From SZUA-38 sp965212525 (lineage in GTDB: Bacteria; Pseudomonadota; Gammaproteobacteria; Xanthomonadales; SZUA-38): DNA of 64,000 nt. This document shows positions 8,225 to 17,007 of the stretch, piece by piece (positions within the stretch are counted from its first letter, which is position 1; every line of letters starts with the position of its first letter). The notes beneath the pieces were generated by a model, which ran no database searches, was not told where the DNA came from, and saw only the letters and a list, made by a program, of their open reading frames with translations. The translations under genes and the position numbers were made by a program. Location of the stretch: the NCBI GenBank assembly GCA_965212525.1, contig CBDBVC010000025.1, forward strand, positions 45,060-109,059, given 5' to 3'.

Positions 8225-9684
8225 TAGCCTATGGCTCCTTCAAGACTGACGTCGAGGAGTTTCTTGGCCTCGACTGCAAATTCCATGGGTAATTCCCTGA
8301 ATACTTCACGACAGAAACCGTCGACCACCATGGAGACAGCTTCCTCTTCCGGTATGCCGCGCTGCTGACAGTAGAACAGCTGGTCTTCGCCGATGCGTGA
8401 TGTGGTGGCCTCGTGCTCGACTCGGGCGCTCGAATTACGCGTTTCAATATAGGGAAAGGTGTGGGCACCTGACGTCTTGCCTATCAGCAGCGAATCGCAC
8501 TGAGTGTGATTTCGAGCATTGTCGGCACTTTTTGCGATGCGAACCAGTCCGCGGTATGCGTTCTGTCCGCGGCCGGCTGAAATTCCCTTGGAAATGATCT
8601 TGCTACGGGTGTTCTTTCCGATATGAATCATCTTGGTACCAGTATCCGCCTGCTGGTGATGATGGGTCAGCGCAACCGAATGAAACTCGCCCACCGAATC
8701 GTCTCCGCGCAACAGGCAACTGGGGTATTTCCAGGTGATGGCCGACCCGGTTTCAACCTGTGTCCAGGAAATGCGTGATCGCGCACCGCGGCAGTCACCA
8801 CGCTTGGTGACAAAATTGTAGATGCCGCCAACGCCATTCTCATCGCCAGGATACCAGTTCTGTACTGTCGAATACTTGATTCTGGCATCGTCCATGGCCA
8901 CCAGCTCGACCACTGCGGCATGAAGCTGGTTTTCATCGCGCATGGGGGCAGTACAGCCCTCCAGATAGCTGACTTCACTACCAACTTCGGCAATGATCAG
9001 TGTGCGTTCGAACTGACCGGTATTGATGGCGTTGATTCGGAAATAGGTCGACAGCTCCATCGGGCAGCGAACTCCCTTCGGAATGTAGACGAACGAACCA
9101 TCCGTGAAGACAGCCGAATTCAGTGCTGCAAAGAAATTGTCACCGGTCGGTACCACGGTACCCAGATAACGACGAACCAGATCGGGGTGTTCACGCACGG
9201 CCTCGGAGAATGAGCAGAAAATCACACCGGCACTGGCAAGTTCAGCCTTGAAGGTGGTACCGACAGAAACCGAATCAAACACGGCATCGACTGCAACACC
9301 GGCCAGTTTGGCGCGCTCGTGCAGCGGCACGCCCAGTTTGTCGTAGGTTTTGATCAGCTCGGGATCAACATCGTCCCAAGATTCATATTTCGGCTTGTTC
9401 GAGGGTGCCGAGTAATAGGATATTTCCTGAAAGTCGATGGACGGAATCTTCAGGTGTGCCCAGTCCGGCGAGACCATGCCCTGCCAGCGACGGAAGGCTT
9501 CAAGCCGCCAGTCGGTGAGCCATTCGGGCTCTTCCTTGATGGCTGAAATCTGCCGTATGGTGTCCTCATCGAGCCCGGGTGGCAAGGTGGTGGATTCAAT
9601 ATCGGTTGCCCAGCCATGTTCATAGCGCCGCTCTGTAAACTGTTCCAGTTGCTGTTTGGTCTTCTCTATCGGATCACTCATCAT
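8224..9684 (-). CDS. sufB: SUF scaffold protein SufB
   Basis: 486 residues from the ATG at 9684, which overlaps the regulator's stop as ATGA; a second ATG follows directly. The frame stays open further up inside the regulator, but that is shadow. Family landmarks are present in order: AVFDSVSVGTTF, FAALNSAVFTDGSFVYIPKG, SYLEGCTAPMRDENQLHAAV, VQNWYPGDENGVGGIYNFVTK, and the C-terminal RIGEDQLFYCQQRGIPEE with the Cys used for sulfur and iron handling. It is the core of the SufBC2D scaffold. Confidence 0.96.
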   Translation of the reverse strand: MMSDPIEKTKQQLEQFTERRYEHGWATDIESTTLPPGLDEDTIRQISAIKEEPEWLTDWRLEAFRRWQGMVSPDWAHLKIPSIDFQEISYYSAPSNKPKYESWDDVDPELIKTYDKLGVPLHERAKLAGVAVDAVFDSVSVGTTFKAELASAGVIFCSFSEAVREHPDLVRRYLGTVVPTGDNFFAALNSAVFTDGSFVYIPKGVRCPMELSTYFRINAINTGQFERTLIIAEVGSEVSYLEGCTAPMRDENQLHAAVVELVAMDDARIKYSTVQNWYPGDENGVGGIYNFVTKRGDCRGARSRISWTQVETGSAITWKYPSCLLRGDDSVGEFHSVALTHHHQQADTGTKMIHIGKNTRSKIISKGISAGRGQNAYRGLVRIAKSADNARNHTQCDSLLIGKTSGAHTFPYIETRNSSARVEHEATTSRIGEDQLFYCQQRGIPEEEAVSMVVDGFCREVFRELPMEFAVEAKKLLDVSLEGAIG

Positions 9685-10133
9685 TTCACCCGCTGTTGCA
9701 GCTGGATCGGTGTCAGTACCGGTGTGCCCGCTGAAGTATTCTTTAAGTCGGTCAGTTTGACCGCATCCAGTGCATCCTCGATAACCCTGCTGATCACTCG
9801 CCAGTGGCTGCGCATGGAACAGACCGACTCCTGTGCACACTTTCCGGTATGAATACTGCATTCGGTCATGCCGATTGGACCGTCCATGGCTGCGATCACA
9901 TCGGCAACACTGGAAATATCCTGGCTGGATGAAAAGCTGTAACCGCCGTGCATGCCCCTGATTGAATTGACCAGTCCGGCAGCCGACAGTCGCTTGAGTA
10001 CCTTGGCCACCGTGGGTTGCTCCAGATGGGTCAGCTGGGCCAGATCGTGACTGGTCAGCACCTCATCAGGCACAATCACCAGCTCCGCCATGATAAGAAT
10101 GGCGTAATCTGTCATTTTATTGAGTCGAATCAT
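9681..10133 (-). CDS. Rrf2-family SUF operon regulator
   Basis: 150 residues from the ATG at 10133 (MIRLNKMTDYAIL). It has a winged helix-turn-helix with the Rrf2 recognition segment and wing (TVAKVLKRLSAAGLV, then GMHGGYSFS). Three cysteines, C92, C99 and C105, sit as CX6CX5C. That spacing matches the SUF-associated Rrf2 regulators of gammaproteobacteria (TIGR02944 type) rather than IscR, which uses CX5CX5C. They are expected to hold an iron-sulfur cluster through which the protein senses cluster supply and controls the operon it heads. Start/stop overlap with sufB supports this. Confidence 0.9.
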   Translation of the reverse strand: MIRLNKMTDYAILIMAELVIVPDEVLTSHDLAQLTHLEQPTVAKVLKRLSAAGLVNSIRGMHGGYSFSSSQDISSVADVIAAMDGPIGMTECSIHTGKCAQESVCSMRSHWRVISRVIEDALDAVKLTDLKNTSAGTPVLTPIQLQQRVK

Positions 10134-10295
10134 GGTATTACAGGCTTTTTTAGATACCAGCCAGAGGCGCACCGCTGGCCTGAAACACGGTCCACTACGG
10201 GACCGCCATAAAATAGGACCGATATGGTACTGTTTATCGCTTGGCAGCGTCAAGCATGACTTTGATCTGCTGATCAGTTCGCATACACTGTGCGG
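10134..10295. promoter_or_regulatory. Divergent control region of the SUF operon and an alkyltransferase-like gene
   Basis: 162 bases between divergent start codons. An imperfect dyad is visible around 10218-10229 (ACCGATATGGT, close to ACC-ATAT-GGT), a plausible site for the Rrf2 regulator, which usually controls its own operon. No clear -35/-10 pair was found, so placement is tentative. Confidence 0.35.
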
Positions 10296-10661
10296 ATGCC
10301 AAATGACAGCAAACCCGCCTCGCACCTGGAAAGGATCTGGCAAGTTGTTGCCGATGTCCCTGCCGGGTTTGTACTCACCTATGGACAGACAGCCAGGCTT
10401 GCCGGCTTCGAACGGGCAGCCAGACTGGTGGGGCAGGCACTGAAACAGGCACCGCCAGGCATGAATCTGCCCTGGCACCGCATCATCAATGCCCAGGGTC
10501 GTATTTCCTTTCCGGAGGGCAGCGAGCTGTACCGCATTCAGACAGATCGCCTGATTGATGACGGTATTGAAATCATCAAAGGACGAATCGACCTGGAGCG
10601 CTATGGATACCAGGCATGGCTGGACAAGATGATCTGGCAGCCAGTCAGTGAACCCGAGTGA
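10296..10661 (+). CDS. Alkyltransferase-like (ATL) DNA-binding protein, MGMT family
   Basis: 121 residues from the ATG at 10296; a GTG two codons upstream is also in frame. It contains the MGMT DNA-binding domain with the active-site box changed to PWHR (59-62) in place of PCHR. The Trp for Cys change is the hallmark of ATL proteins. These bind O6-alkylguanine and flip it out without repairing it, marking the lesion for nucleotide excision repair. Upstream helices (VPAGFVLTYGQTARLAG) match the family's helix-turn-helix. It runs divergently from the SUF regulator. Confidence 0.88.
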   Translation: MPNDSKPASHLERIWQVVADVPAGFVLTYGQTARLAGFERAARLVGQALKQAPPGMNLPWHRIINAQGRISFPEGSELYRIQTDRLIDDGIEIIKGRIDLERYGYQAWLDKMIWQPVSEPE

Positions 10662-10711
10662 TTGATCAGGGTCACATCATCAAGCGCTAGAATTCCTGGA
10701 GGAACAACGCC

Positions 10712-11179
10712 ATGCCATTTCGTGATCTGATCAAACAGGTCTATCAGAATCTGGGACTCTCTGACGACGAGTCGGTTGATGAACAAACCAGTCTGGAACT
10801 TGCCGTGACCTGTCTGCTGATCGAAATGTGCGAAGCCGATCAGCAAACCGACCCGCTCGAACTGGTGGCAGTCACTCACGCCCTGACAACACAGTACGAC
10901 CTGGCCCCAGATCTGGTCATCCAGCTGATCGAGCAGGCACGCCATCGCTCACACAGCGAGGTGTCATTCCACCCCTATGTCAACATCGTCAACGAACTGG
11001 CATCGCAGGATGAAAAACGCGAGATTTTGTTGCAGATGTGGCGAGTCGCCTATGCAGACAACGCTCTGGACAAATACGAGGAACATTACCTCAGGCGACT
11101 GGCCGATCTGCTCAGACTGTCACACCGGGTATTCATGCAGACCAAGCATGAGGTCATGGACGAACGTCGTTCTGACTGA
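10712..11179 (+). CDS. TerB-like protein
   Basis: 155 residues, all-helical and acidic, resembling the TerB fold (DjlA/TerB superfamily). The segment TCLLIEMCEADQQTDPLEL and the later MWRVAYADNALDKYEEHYLRRLADLL form the two internal repeats with acidic metal-binding positions. A good ribosome site (CTGGAGGAA) sits ten bases before the ATG. No other tellurite-resistance genes are present, so a resistance role is not implied; the molecular function of single TerB proteins is unknown. Confidence 0.75.
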   Translation: MPFRDLIKQVYQNLGLSDDESVDEQTSLELAVTCLLIEMCEADQQTDPLELVAVTHALTTQYDLAPDLVIQLIEQARHRSHSEVSFHPYVNIVNELASQDEKREILLQMWRVAYADNALDKYEEHYLRRLADLLRLSHRVFMQTKHEVMDERRSD

Positions 11180-11182
11180 CTG

Positions 11183-11836
11183 CTAGCCTGCGTCTGGCTG
11201 CTGTTCCGGTGCTGCATTCCTGAACGGTTCCAGTGACATGCAATGGTCATCAATCGCTGTCAGGTGGGGGTAGGCAGTCAGATCAATGTCAAACCGTCGT
11301 GCATTGTACAGTTGTGGTACAAGCAGGCAATCGGCCATGGTCGGCAGATCGCCGGCGCAGAAGTCACCGACGGACGGATTTTCAGCAATCATAAGTTCCA
11401 TCGACTTGAGACCCTCTGAAATCCAGTGTTCATACCATTGATCCACCGAGGCCTGATCGAGTGACATCTGCTGTTTCAGAAACTTCAGCACTCTCAGGTT
11501 ATTCAGCGGATGAATGTCACAGGCCACGGCCAGGGAAATGGATCGCACCCAGGCGCTACTGCGCGGATCTGACGGGATCAGTGGAAATTCGGGATAGACA
11601 TCATCGAGGTATTCGATCATGGCCATGGACTGGCGGATCACGCGACCGCCATCGACCATTGTCGGCACCAGTTGCTGGGGATTCAGAGCAGCATAGTCAT
11701 CCTTGTGATGTTCACCGCCATCACGTACCAGGGAAACCGGTATGATGTCGTATTCAAGCTGCTTCAGGTTCAGGGCTATTCTGACACGGTAGGCCGCACT
11801 GCTTCGCCAGTACGAATAGAGCTTGATATCGGCCAT
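11183..11836 (-). CDS. maiA: Maleylacetoacetate isomerase (zeta-class glutathione transferase)
   Basis: 217 residues, the usual length. The N-terminal thioredoxin-like domain starts with YSYWRSSAAYRVRIAL, the zeta GST signature; the two Ser start the active-site helix, and the Cys seen in eukaryotic members is Ala here. The segment NPQQLVPTMVDGG and the following QSMAMIEYLD are the glutathione-binding positions. It isomerises maleylacetoacetate to fumarylacetoacetate using glutathione in tyrosine breakdown. It lies 14 bases below hmgA and likely shares its transcript. No fumarylacetoacetase gene is seen in the window. Confidence 0.93.
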   Translation of the reverse strand: MADIKLYSYWRSSAAYRVRIALNLKQLEYDIIPVSLVRDGGEHHKDDYAALNPQQLVPTMVDGGRVIRQSMAMIEYLDDVYPEFPLIPSDPRSSAWVRSISLAVACDIHPLNNLRVLKFLKQQMSLDQASVDQWYEHWISEGLKSMELMIAENPSVGDFCAGDLPTMADCLLVPQLYNARRFDIDLTAYPHLTAIDDHCMSLEPFRNAAPEQQPDAG

Positions 11837-11850
11837 CGTCTATCTCCTGA

Positions 11851-12975
11851 TCAGTCCCCTTGCCATGAGTTTACATATTCTGACCATTCAATGCCATTTG
11901 CAGCCTCGCTGACATTGAGCGGATCACGTGTGTCAATCATGACAGCAACCTCTTCTGTTGCCTCGGCTTTCTGCTCGAAGGCATTGTCCAGTGCCTTCGG
12001 ATGGGGGCCGTGAGTAAAGCCGGCAGGGTGTAGTGTCATCATGCCCGGGTGAATGTTGTCGCGTGAGAAGAATTCACCCCGATGATAGAAAATCAGTTCG
12101 TCAAAATCATCATTGTTGTGGAAAAACGGCACCTTCAGCGCACCTGGATCTGTCTCGAATGGACGCGGAACAAAGGTGCAGACCACAAATCGGTTGGCCA
12201 CGAATGTGGTGTGTGCCGAAGGCGGCAGGTGATATCGATGGCTCATCAGCGGTCTGATGTCCCGCCAGTTGATTCTTACCGGTGCCAGGTCACCGTGCCA
12301 GCCAATCGCATCCAGTGGATTGAATGGATAGGTGATGACACTGCGTTCATTCAGTTTCTTGATTTCAACCCGCCAGCTGTCTGCCGATTGCTGTGCCTTG
12401 AAAGCCTCATCAATCGCCGGCACATCGAGCATTGCCGGATCGAAGATGGCATGAGGTCCGACCAGCCCCTTTTCCGGCAACTGATAGGCGCCATTGGTGG
12501 CTTCGATCAGCAGCAGCGTGATCGCCTGATCAGGTACCAGTCGCCACATGGTGCCACGTGGCATCACGATATAGTCACCATCGCGCACACTGAGGTGGCC
12601 ATAATCACAGTACAATTCACCTCTGCCCTCATGGATGAACAACAGGTCATCACCATCAGCGTTTCGATACAGTGCGGGCATGGCTGCGGTCAGCGTCAGC
12701 GAGGTCAGACGTGTGGCTGCATTGCTGAACAGCTCCGTTGCCTGAAATGGCGAATCCACCTCATTCCCGAGCAGATTACTGTCGAATGCACGCGGTTGCA
12801 GCGGACCTTCGAATGCTGTCCAGCCTGTGGGCGGGTTGGCATGATACATCTGTGATGCCGGCCCGAAGAACCCTTCCCTGCCCAGTTCACGCTCGTAGCT
12901 GCCGGCTGGGATATCACAATGCGCCTGACGTGAAGATTCCCCTTCGACACGTGGAAAGTTGATCCATTTTCTCAT
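11851..12975 (-). CDS. hmgA: Homogentisate 1,2-dioxygenase, short form
   Basis: 374 residues against about 430 in the well-studied enzymes. It is a cupin-type non-heme iron enzyme that opens the ring of homogentisate to maleylacetoacetate. Recognisable segments are FIHEGRGELYCDYGHLSVRDGDYIVMPRG in the first cupin half and FFHNNDDFDELIFYHRGEFF plus HPAGFTHGPHP in the second. Likely iron ligands are H286, E293 and H322, read by analogy. Its place between maiA and hppD, with 12-14 base gaps, firmly supports the role. Confidence 0.93.
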   Translation of the reverse strand: MRKWINFPRVEGESSRQAHCDIPAGSYERELGREGFFGPASQMYHANPPTGWTAFEGPLQPRAFDSNLLGNEVDSPFQATELFSNAATRLTSLTLTAAMPALYRNADGDDLLFIHEGRGELYCDYGHLSVRDGDYIVMPRGTMWRLVPDQAITLLLIEATNGAYQLPEKGLVGPHAIFDPAMLDVPAIDEAFKAQQSADSWRVEIKKLNERSVITYPFNPLDAIGWHGDLAPVRINWRDIRPLMSHRYHLPPSAHTTFVANRFVVCTFVPRPFETDPGALKVPFFHNNDDFDELIFYHRGEFFSRDNIHPGMMTLHPAGFTHGPHPKALDNAFEQKAEATEEVAVMIDTRDPLNVSEAANGIEWSEYVNSWQGD

Positions 12976-12987
12976 TTGCCCCGCTCC

Positions 12988-14025
12988 TCAGAGAACACCA
13001 CGACGTTTCTGGTCCAGTTCGATCGAATCGAACAGGGCCTGAAAATTCCCTTCTCCAAATCCCTTGTTGCCCTTGCGCTGAATAATTTCGAAGAAGATGG
13101 GACCAATATTCGTTTCGGTAAAAATCTGTAGCAACTGTTTTTTCTGATCAGCAGTTTCTGCATCGATCAGAATGCGGTTCTTCATCATTCTGGGCACGTC
13201 CTCCTGATGACAGGGAATGCGCTGGTCAATGATTTCATAATAGGTGTCAGGTGTATCGAGGAAGGTGATATCGGCCTCACGCATGGCTTCTACCGTGTCA
13301 TAGATTGAGTCGGTATAGAGTGCAATGTGCTGCACACCCTCGCCATTGTATTCCCGAATGTACTCGTTGATCTGTGAGTTTTCCTCCGACGACTCGTTGA
13401 TCGGAATGCTGATCTCGCCGCCGGGACTGGTCATGGCCTTGGATCGCAATCCTGTCTGGCTGCCGCGTATGTCAAAGTACTTGACCTCGAAGAATCCGAA
13501 ATACTTCTCATAGAATTCCGCCCACTGCGCCATATTGCCTTCGACCACGTTGTGCGTCAGGTGATCAATGAATGTCAGCCCGAATCCAACCCGGGGTTCG
13601 CTGGTCATGACCTCCTCGAACTGGGCATCAATGTCGGATGCATCACCAGTCAGATACAGAACCGAACCACCGATGCCCTCGATTGCCGGCAGATCCAGCG
13701 ACAAACCGTCAGCCGAACCCATGGTCCGCGCACCCTGCCCTGCCGCGGCATCTCGTGCCCGTTCTGGATCATCTACCCGCAACGCAAAGCCACAGCAGCA
13801 CGGGCCGTGCAATTCAGCGAAGCGTGATGCAAAACTGTCCGGCGTTTCATTGATCACGAAACGGATATCGCCCTGTTGATACAGGCTTCTGTTGCCATCA
13901 GCGCTGCGAGCCTTGAGACCAAACCCCATCTGTCTGAACAGTGTATGCAGATCGTCTGCCTGACTGGCTGCGAACTCGATGAATTCGAACCCAGAGACCC
14001 CCTGGGGATTTTCACGTGCTGACAT
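12988..14025 (-). CDS. hppD: 4-hydroxyphenylpyruvate dioxygenase
   Basis: 345 residues, two vicinal-oxygen-chelate domains. The C-terminal domain carries the iron triad: H155 in IDHLTHNV, H233 in VQHIALYT and E313 in FFEIIQRKG. The terminal GFGEGNFQALFDSIE is diagnostic of the family. It converts 4-hydroxyphenylpyruvate to homogentisate, the step before HmgA. It is first in the minus-strand hppD-hmgA-maiA unit, with a divergent MarR regulator upstream. Confidence 0.97.
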   Translation of the reverse strand: MSARENPQGVSGFEFIEFAASQADDLHTLFRQMGFGLKARSADGNRSLYQQGDIRFVINETPDSFASRFAELHGPCCCGFALRVDDPERARDAAAGQGARTMGSADGLSLDLPAIEGIGGSVLYLTGDASDIDAQFEEVMTSEPRVGFGLTFIDHLTHNVVEGNMAQWAEFYEKYFGFFEVKYFDIRGSQTGLRSKAMTSPGGEISIPINESSEENSQINEYIREYNGEGVQHIALYTDSIYDTVEAMREADITFLDTPDTYYEIIDQRIPCHQEDVPRMMKNRILIDAETADQKKQLLQIFTETNIGPIFFEIIQRKGNKGFGEGNFQALFDSIELDQKRRGVL

Positions 14026-14343
14026 AATTGATACTCCGTACCCGGACTGTCATCACAGCGAGACCTGATGGCCACCGCTGAAATGCACCCCTGTTAACTG
14101 TTACCTTCGAACACCACACAGTGGAACCGACGCATGCCGCCCCCTGCCAGGTCGTTTCTGATCTGATTTTTCGAGATCGACTCTATTGAAAGATTCTTCC
14201 AACAACGTCATCTCATCGCGCATCTTCGGCAAGAAATGATCGAAAACCATCCGTCTTTCTCACTTTAGTCAATAAAACGGTGTATTTCCCGTTTTTGACC
14301 AACTACACTTATAGTTTCATTTGTAACTAGTTCAGAGTCAAGC
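14026..14343. promoter_or_regulatory. Divergent control region between hppD and the MarR gene, with a likely operator
   Basis: 318 bases without a gene, more AT-rich near the MarR end. An inverted repeat TAGTT (14312-14316) and AACTA (14325-14329), with an eight-base spacer, lies 15 bases before the MarR start. This is the size and place expected for a MarR-type operator that could repress its own gene and the catabolic unit. No other clear element was seen. Confidence 0.45.
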
Positions 14344-14823
14344 ATGGATATCATTCTGGAAACATTTTTTCCCTATCGCCTGTCGGTCCTGTCGAATCTG
14401 ATCAGCCAGGGAATTGCCAGCACCTATGCCGACTCCCATGAGCTCAGAATCAGTGACTGGCGTGTACTGGCCATACTGGGTCGATTTCCGGGAATCTCGG
14501 CACAGGACATCTGCGGTCGTGGTGCCATGGACAAGGTAACCGTCAGCAGGGCCACCAAGCGGTTATTGAAACGAGGCATGATCCATCGACGAACATCGGA
14601 GAGTGACCGTCGCTTTTCCGTACTGACATTGAGCAAAACCGGTCGTGAGGTGTATGAGGAGATTGCCCCTTCGGCCATGGCCTACGAGAAACAACTGCTT
14701 GAAATTCTGACTGCAGACGAACTTTCCGGATTGAACCAGATCATGAGCAGACTGATGGATCAGTCACGTGCCCTGGCCACGGAAACTTGTCGTGGCGAGA
14801 ACGAATCAGACCGTGATCACTGA
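14344..14823 (+). CDS. MarR-family transcriptional regulator
   Basis: 159 residues with a winged helix-turn-helix: recognition helix DKVTVSRATKRLLKRGMI and wing RRTSESDRRFSVLTLSKTG. MarR proteins are dimeric repressors released by small aromatic ligands. It is divergent from hppD-hmgA-maiA, so control of tyrosine or homogentisate breakdown is likely, with a pathway intermediate as inducer; this is inference from position. The next gene, kynA, converges from the opposite strand with 28 bases between stops. Confidence 0.88.
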   Translation: MDIILETFFPYRLSVLSNLISQGIASTYADSHELRISDWRVLAILGRFPGISAQDICGRGAMDKVTVSRATKRLLKRGMIHRRTSESDRRFSVLTLSKTGREVYEEIAPSAMAYEKQLLEILTADELSGLNQIMSRLMDQSRALATETCRGENESDRDH

Positions 14824-14851
14824 CGTATCCGGCGGGCAGACACCGCAGAAA

Positions 14852-15700
14852 TCAGGAACCGATTTCAGTCCTTACGGCTATCAGTTCCGGGAAAAAACTC
14901 AGCTCCAGCGCTTTCTTGAGAAAATCGACGCCACTGGACCCACCCGTTCCCTTCTTGTGACCAATGATGCGCTCGACAGTCTTCATGTGACGAAAACGCC
15001 ATAGGTGGAACGACTCTTCCACATCGACCAGTTGTTCACAGAAATGGTAGACATCCCAGTACTCATCCGGATGATCATAGATACGCTTGATAACAGGCAC
15101 CAGCGCTTCACAGAACTGATAGGGTTCAGACCAGTCCCGCACGATACACTGTTCGGGTATGGCATGCCCGTTGCGTGACAGATAAAGCAGAAATTCATCA
15201 TACAGGCTTGGGGCGTTCAGCACTGATTCGAGAGCGTTGTACTGTTCTTCGTTGTGCTTGAATACATTAAGCATGCCACGGTGTTTGTTGCCGAAAGAGA
15301 ATTCAAGTATGCGGTACTGCAGTGACTGAAAGCCCGATGAGGCGCCCAGATATTCCCTGAACTGCACATACTCCGTTGGTGTCAGCGTTTCGAGCACCGA
15401 CCATTGCTCGAACAGCTGTCGCTGAATCTGCTTGACACGAGCCAGAATCTTCAGGCATCGGTCGATCTTGTCATTGCGAATATGCGCTATCGATGCTGAA
15501 ATCTCGTGAATGATCAACTTCATCCACAACTCGGCCACCTGGTGCTGTATGATGAACAGCATCTCGTCATGATGACCTGAAGCAGTCACGGGCGTCTGGC
15601 TGTCGAGCAAGGTGTCCAGACCCAGGTAATCCGAGTATGTCAGTTCGTTTTTCAGATCGACAGTGATACTCTTTTCGAGACGGCGTTTGTTTTCAGTCAC
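14852..15700 (-). CDS. kynA: Tryptophan 2,3-dioxygenase
   Basis: 282 residues, typical bacterial length. It is an all-helical heme enzyme that opens the indole ring of L-tryptophan to N-formylkynurenine. The heme-ligand His is H238 in WRFRHMKTVERIIG, and the glycine-rich GTGGSSGVDFL loop that closes over substrate follows. Arg115 in FREYLG is at the substrate carboxylate site. HHDEMLFIIQHQ holds the distal His region. No kynureninase or formamidase is nearby. It sits beside the tyrosine genes, making an aromatic amino acid catabolism block. Confidence 0.96.
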   Translation of the reverse strand: MTENKRRLEKSITVDLKNELTYSDYLGLDTLLDSQTPVTASGHHDEMLFIIQHQVAELWMKLIIHEISASIAHIRNDKIDRCLKILARVKQIQRQLFEQWSVLETLTPTEYVQFREYLGASSGFQSLQYRILEFSFGNKHRGMLNVFKHNEEQYNALESVLNAPSLYDEFLLYLSRNGHAIPEQCIVRDWSEPYQFCEALVPVIKRIYDHPDEYWDVYHFCEQLVDVEESFHLWRFRHMKTVERIIGHKKGTGGSSGVDFLKKALELSFFPELIAVRTEIGS

Positions 15701-15779
15701 GTCCTGTTCCGTTTTCAGCGAATGCGACGAAAGCTAACAGAGAATGGTCACTAGATAAAGCGACATTTATCAAATCAGT

Positions 15780-16901
15780 ATGCGAACGATTCAACAGAGT
15801 CAGAAGTCCCCGGAGAGCAAACGTCATGATGACGATTCTTCGCCGACTCTGCGCCATCGATTTCTGCCGTTCCTGATCTGCATAATCGCCCTTTCCATTT
15901 CGGCCAGCGGCCTGTTACACGACACCCCGCCAGAGCAGACCAGCAACACGACGGTCACGGTAACAGAACAGATCCCTCCGGAGACCCTGGTGCCGGCACA
16001 GCCGGCGATGACAACCACGATATCACCCAGGTCCGTCGAAGCCAGGCCTCGTATTCGACAACTGGTGGTGGAACTGGGCTCTGCTGGTTGCGGAACGGAA
16101 ACCCGGCCCTGTGTTGTCGTGGTCGATAACCAGAGTACCGATGACTCGCCACCACTGACATCCGAACAGGCCGACCAGATACTCGAATCGCTTCGCTATG
16201 ATGATTTCCACAATATGGCACTGCTGTTCGAGTCGATGACACCGGAAGAAGCCTACCTGCTGTATCGTTACACAGAATACTGCGAGGGCGGCATTACCAG
16301 CCTGGATGACTATCACGATGCCCTGGACAATGTGAATTACTGGTACAACGCCAACGAGCAGCACGATTTCATGCAGGCGAGGATGGAACAGATAGATACC
16401 GAGTTTCTGCGTTGCGACGGCTTTGATGTGGAATCGGGTTTCGAACTGGTCACCGCACAGTTTCACTGGATGAATGTGGCCGCACTTGGCCGCATGCCTC
16501 TGGCTCAGGAAAGCTACTATGAAACCATTTACGACCTTTTCAGCATCAATTCCGACCTGATTCTGTCAAACCCGGATCTGGCACATGAATTCCGGACCAA
16601 TGCACAGGCAATCATATCGGCACTGATCTTCAGTTCGTCAGAGACCGGATTCGGTCAGTTTGCCACGGCCTATCTCGATGGCATCATTGTGCCGCAGGAT
16701 GATTACCAGGCACTGGTCTACACACTGGCCGCATCCTTTGAATCCACCAACCCGGCACAGTATGACGACCAGATAACGACACTGGCGATGAACATGACCC
16801 ACGATGAACTGGCACAGGCCGAACAGGACGCCTGGACACTGTCCGATGATAACCGATCGGAAAAAAGCGCCGATACCTCATATGAAGCCGAGAAAATGTG
16901 A
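15780..16901 (+). CDS. Unrecognised membrane-anchored or secreted protein (paralogue A)
   Basis: 373 residues, no family recognised. A short basic N terminus is followed by one hydrophobic segment (about 27-46), then a Thr/Pro-rich linker (50-80), then an acidic, helical periplasmic domain. Motifs include TPEEAYLLYRYTEYC (with Cys), FLRCDG, a segment near LAQESYYETIYDL like a Sel1-type helix pair, and TAYLDGIIVPQDDYQALVYT. The same order recurs in the next gene, so the two are paralogues. Four cysteines outside the membrane could form disulfides. It points away from kynA, 79 bases apart, and starts its own unit. Confidence 0.7.
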   Translation: MRTIQQSQKSPESKRHDDDSSPTLRHRFLPFLICIIALSISASGLLHDTPPEQTSNTTVTVTEQIPPETLVPAQPAMTTTISPRSVEARPRIRQLVVELGSAGCGTETRPCVVVVDNQSTDDSPPLTSEQADQILESLRYDDFHNMALLFESMTPEEAYLLYRYTEYCEGGITSLDDYHDALDNVNYWYNANEQHDFMQARMEQIDTEFLRCDGFDVESGFELVTAQFHWMNVAALGRMPLAQESYYETIYDLFSINSDLILSNPDLAHEFRTNAQAIISALIFSSSETGFGQFATAYLDGIIVPQDDYQALVYTLAASFESTNPAQYDDQITTLAMNMTHDELAQAEQDAWTLSDDNRSEKSADTSYEAEKM

Positions 16902-17007
16902 CCTTCGTCACACTTTTACGAAAGTCATCATTTATCATGGCATTGTCAGACCATAATAGCGTTGGTGGTGGTTACTCATAAGCCCTGAAAGCTTTGGAGG
17001 TGTAACC

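Noticed and set aside
12082..12855. A 257-codon frame opposite hmgA.
   Set aside because: hmgA is certain here and the opposite frame has no recognisable motif or ribosome site.
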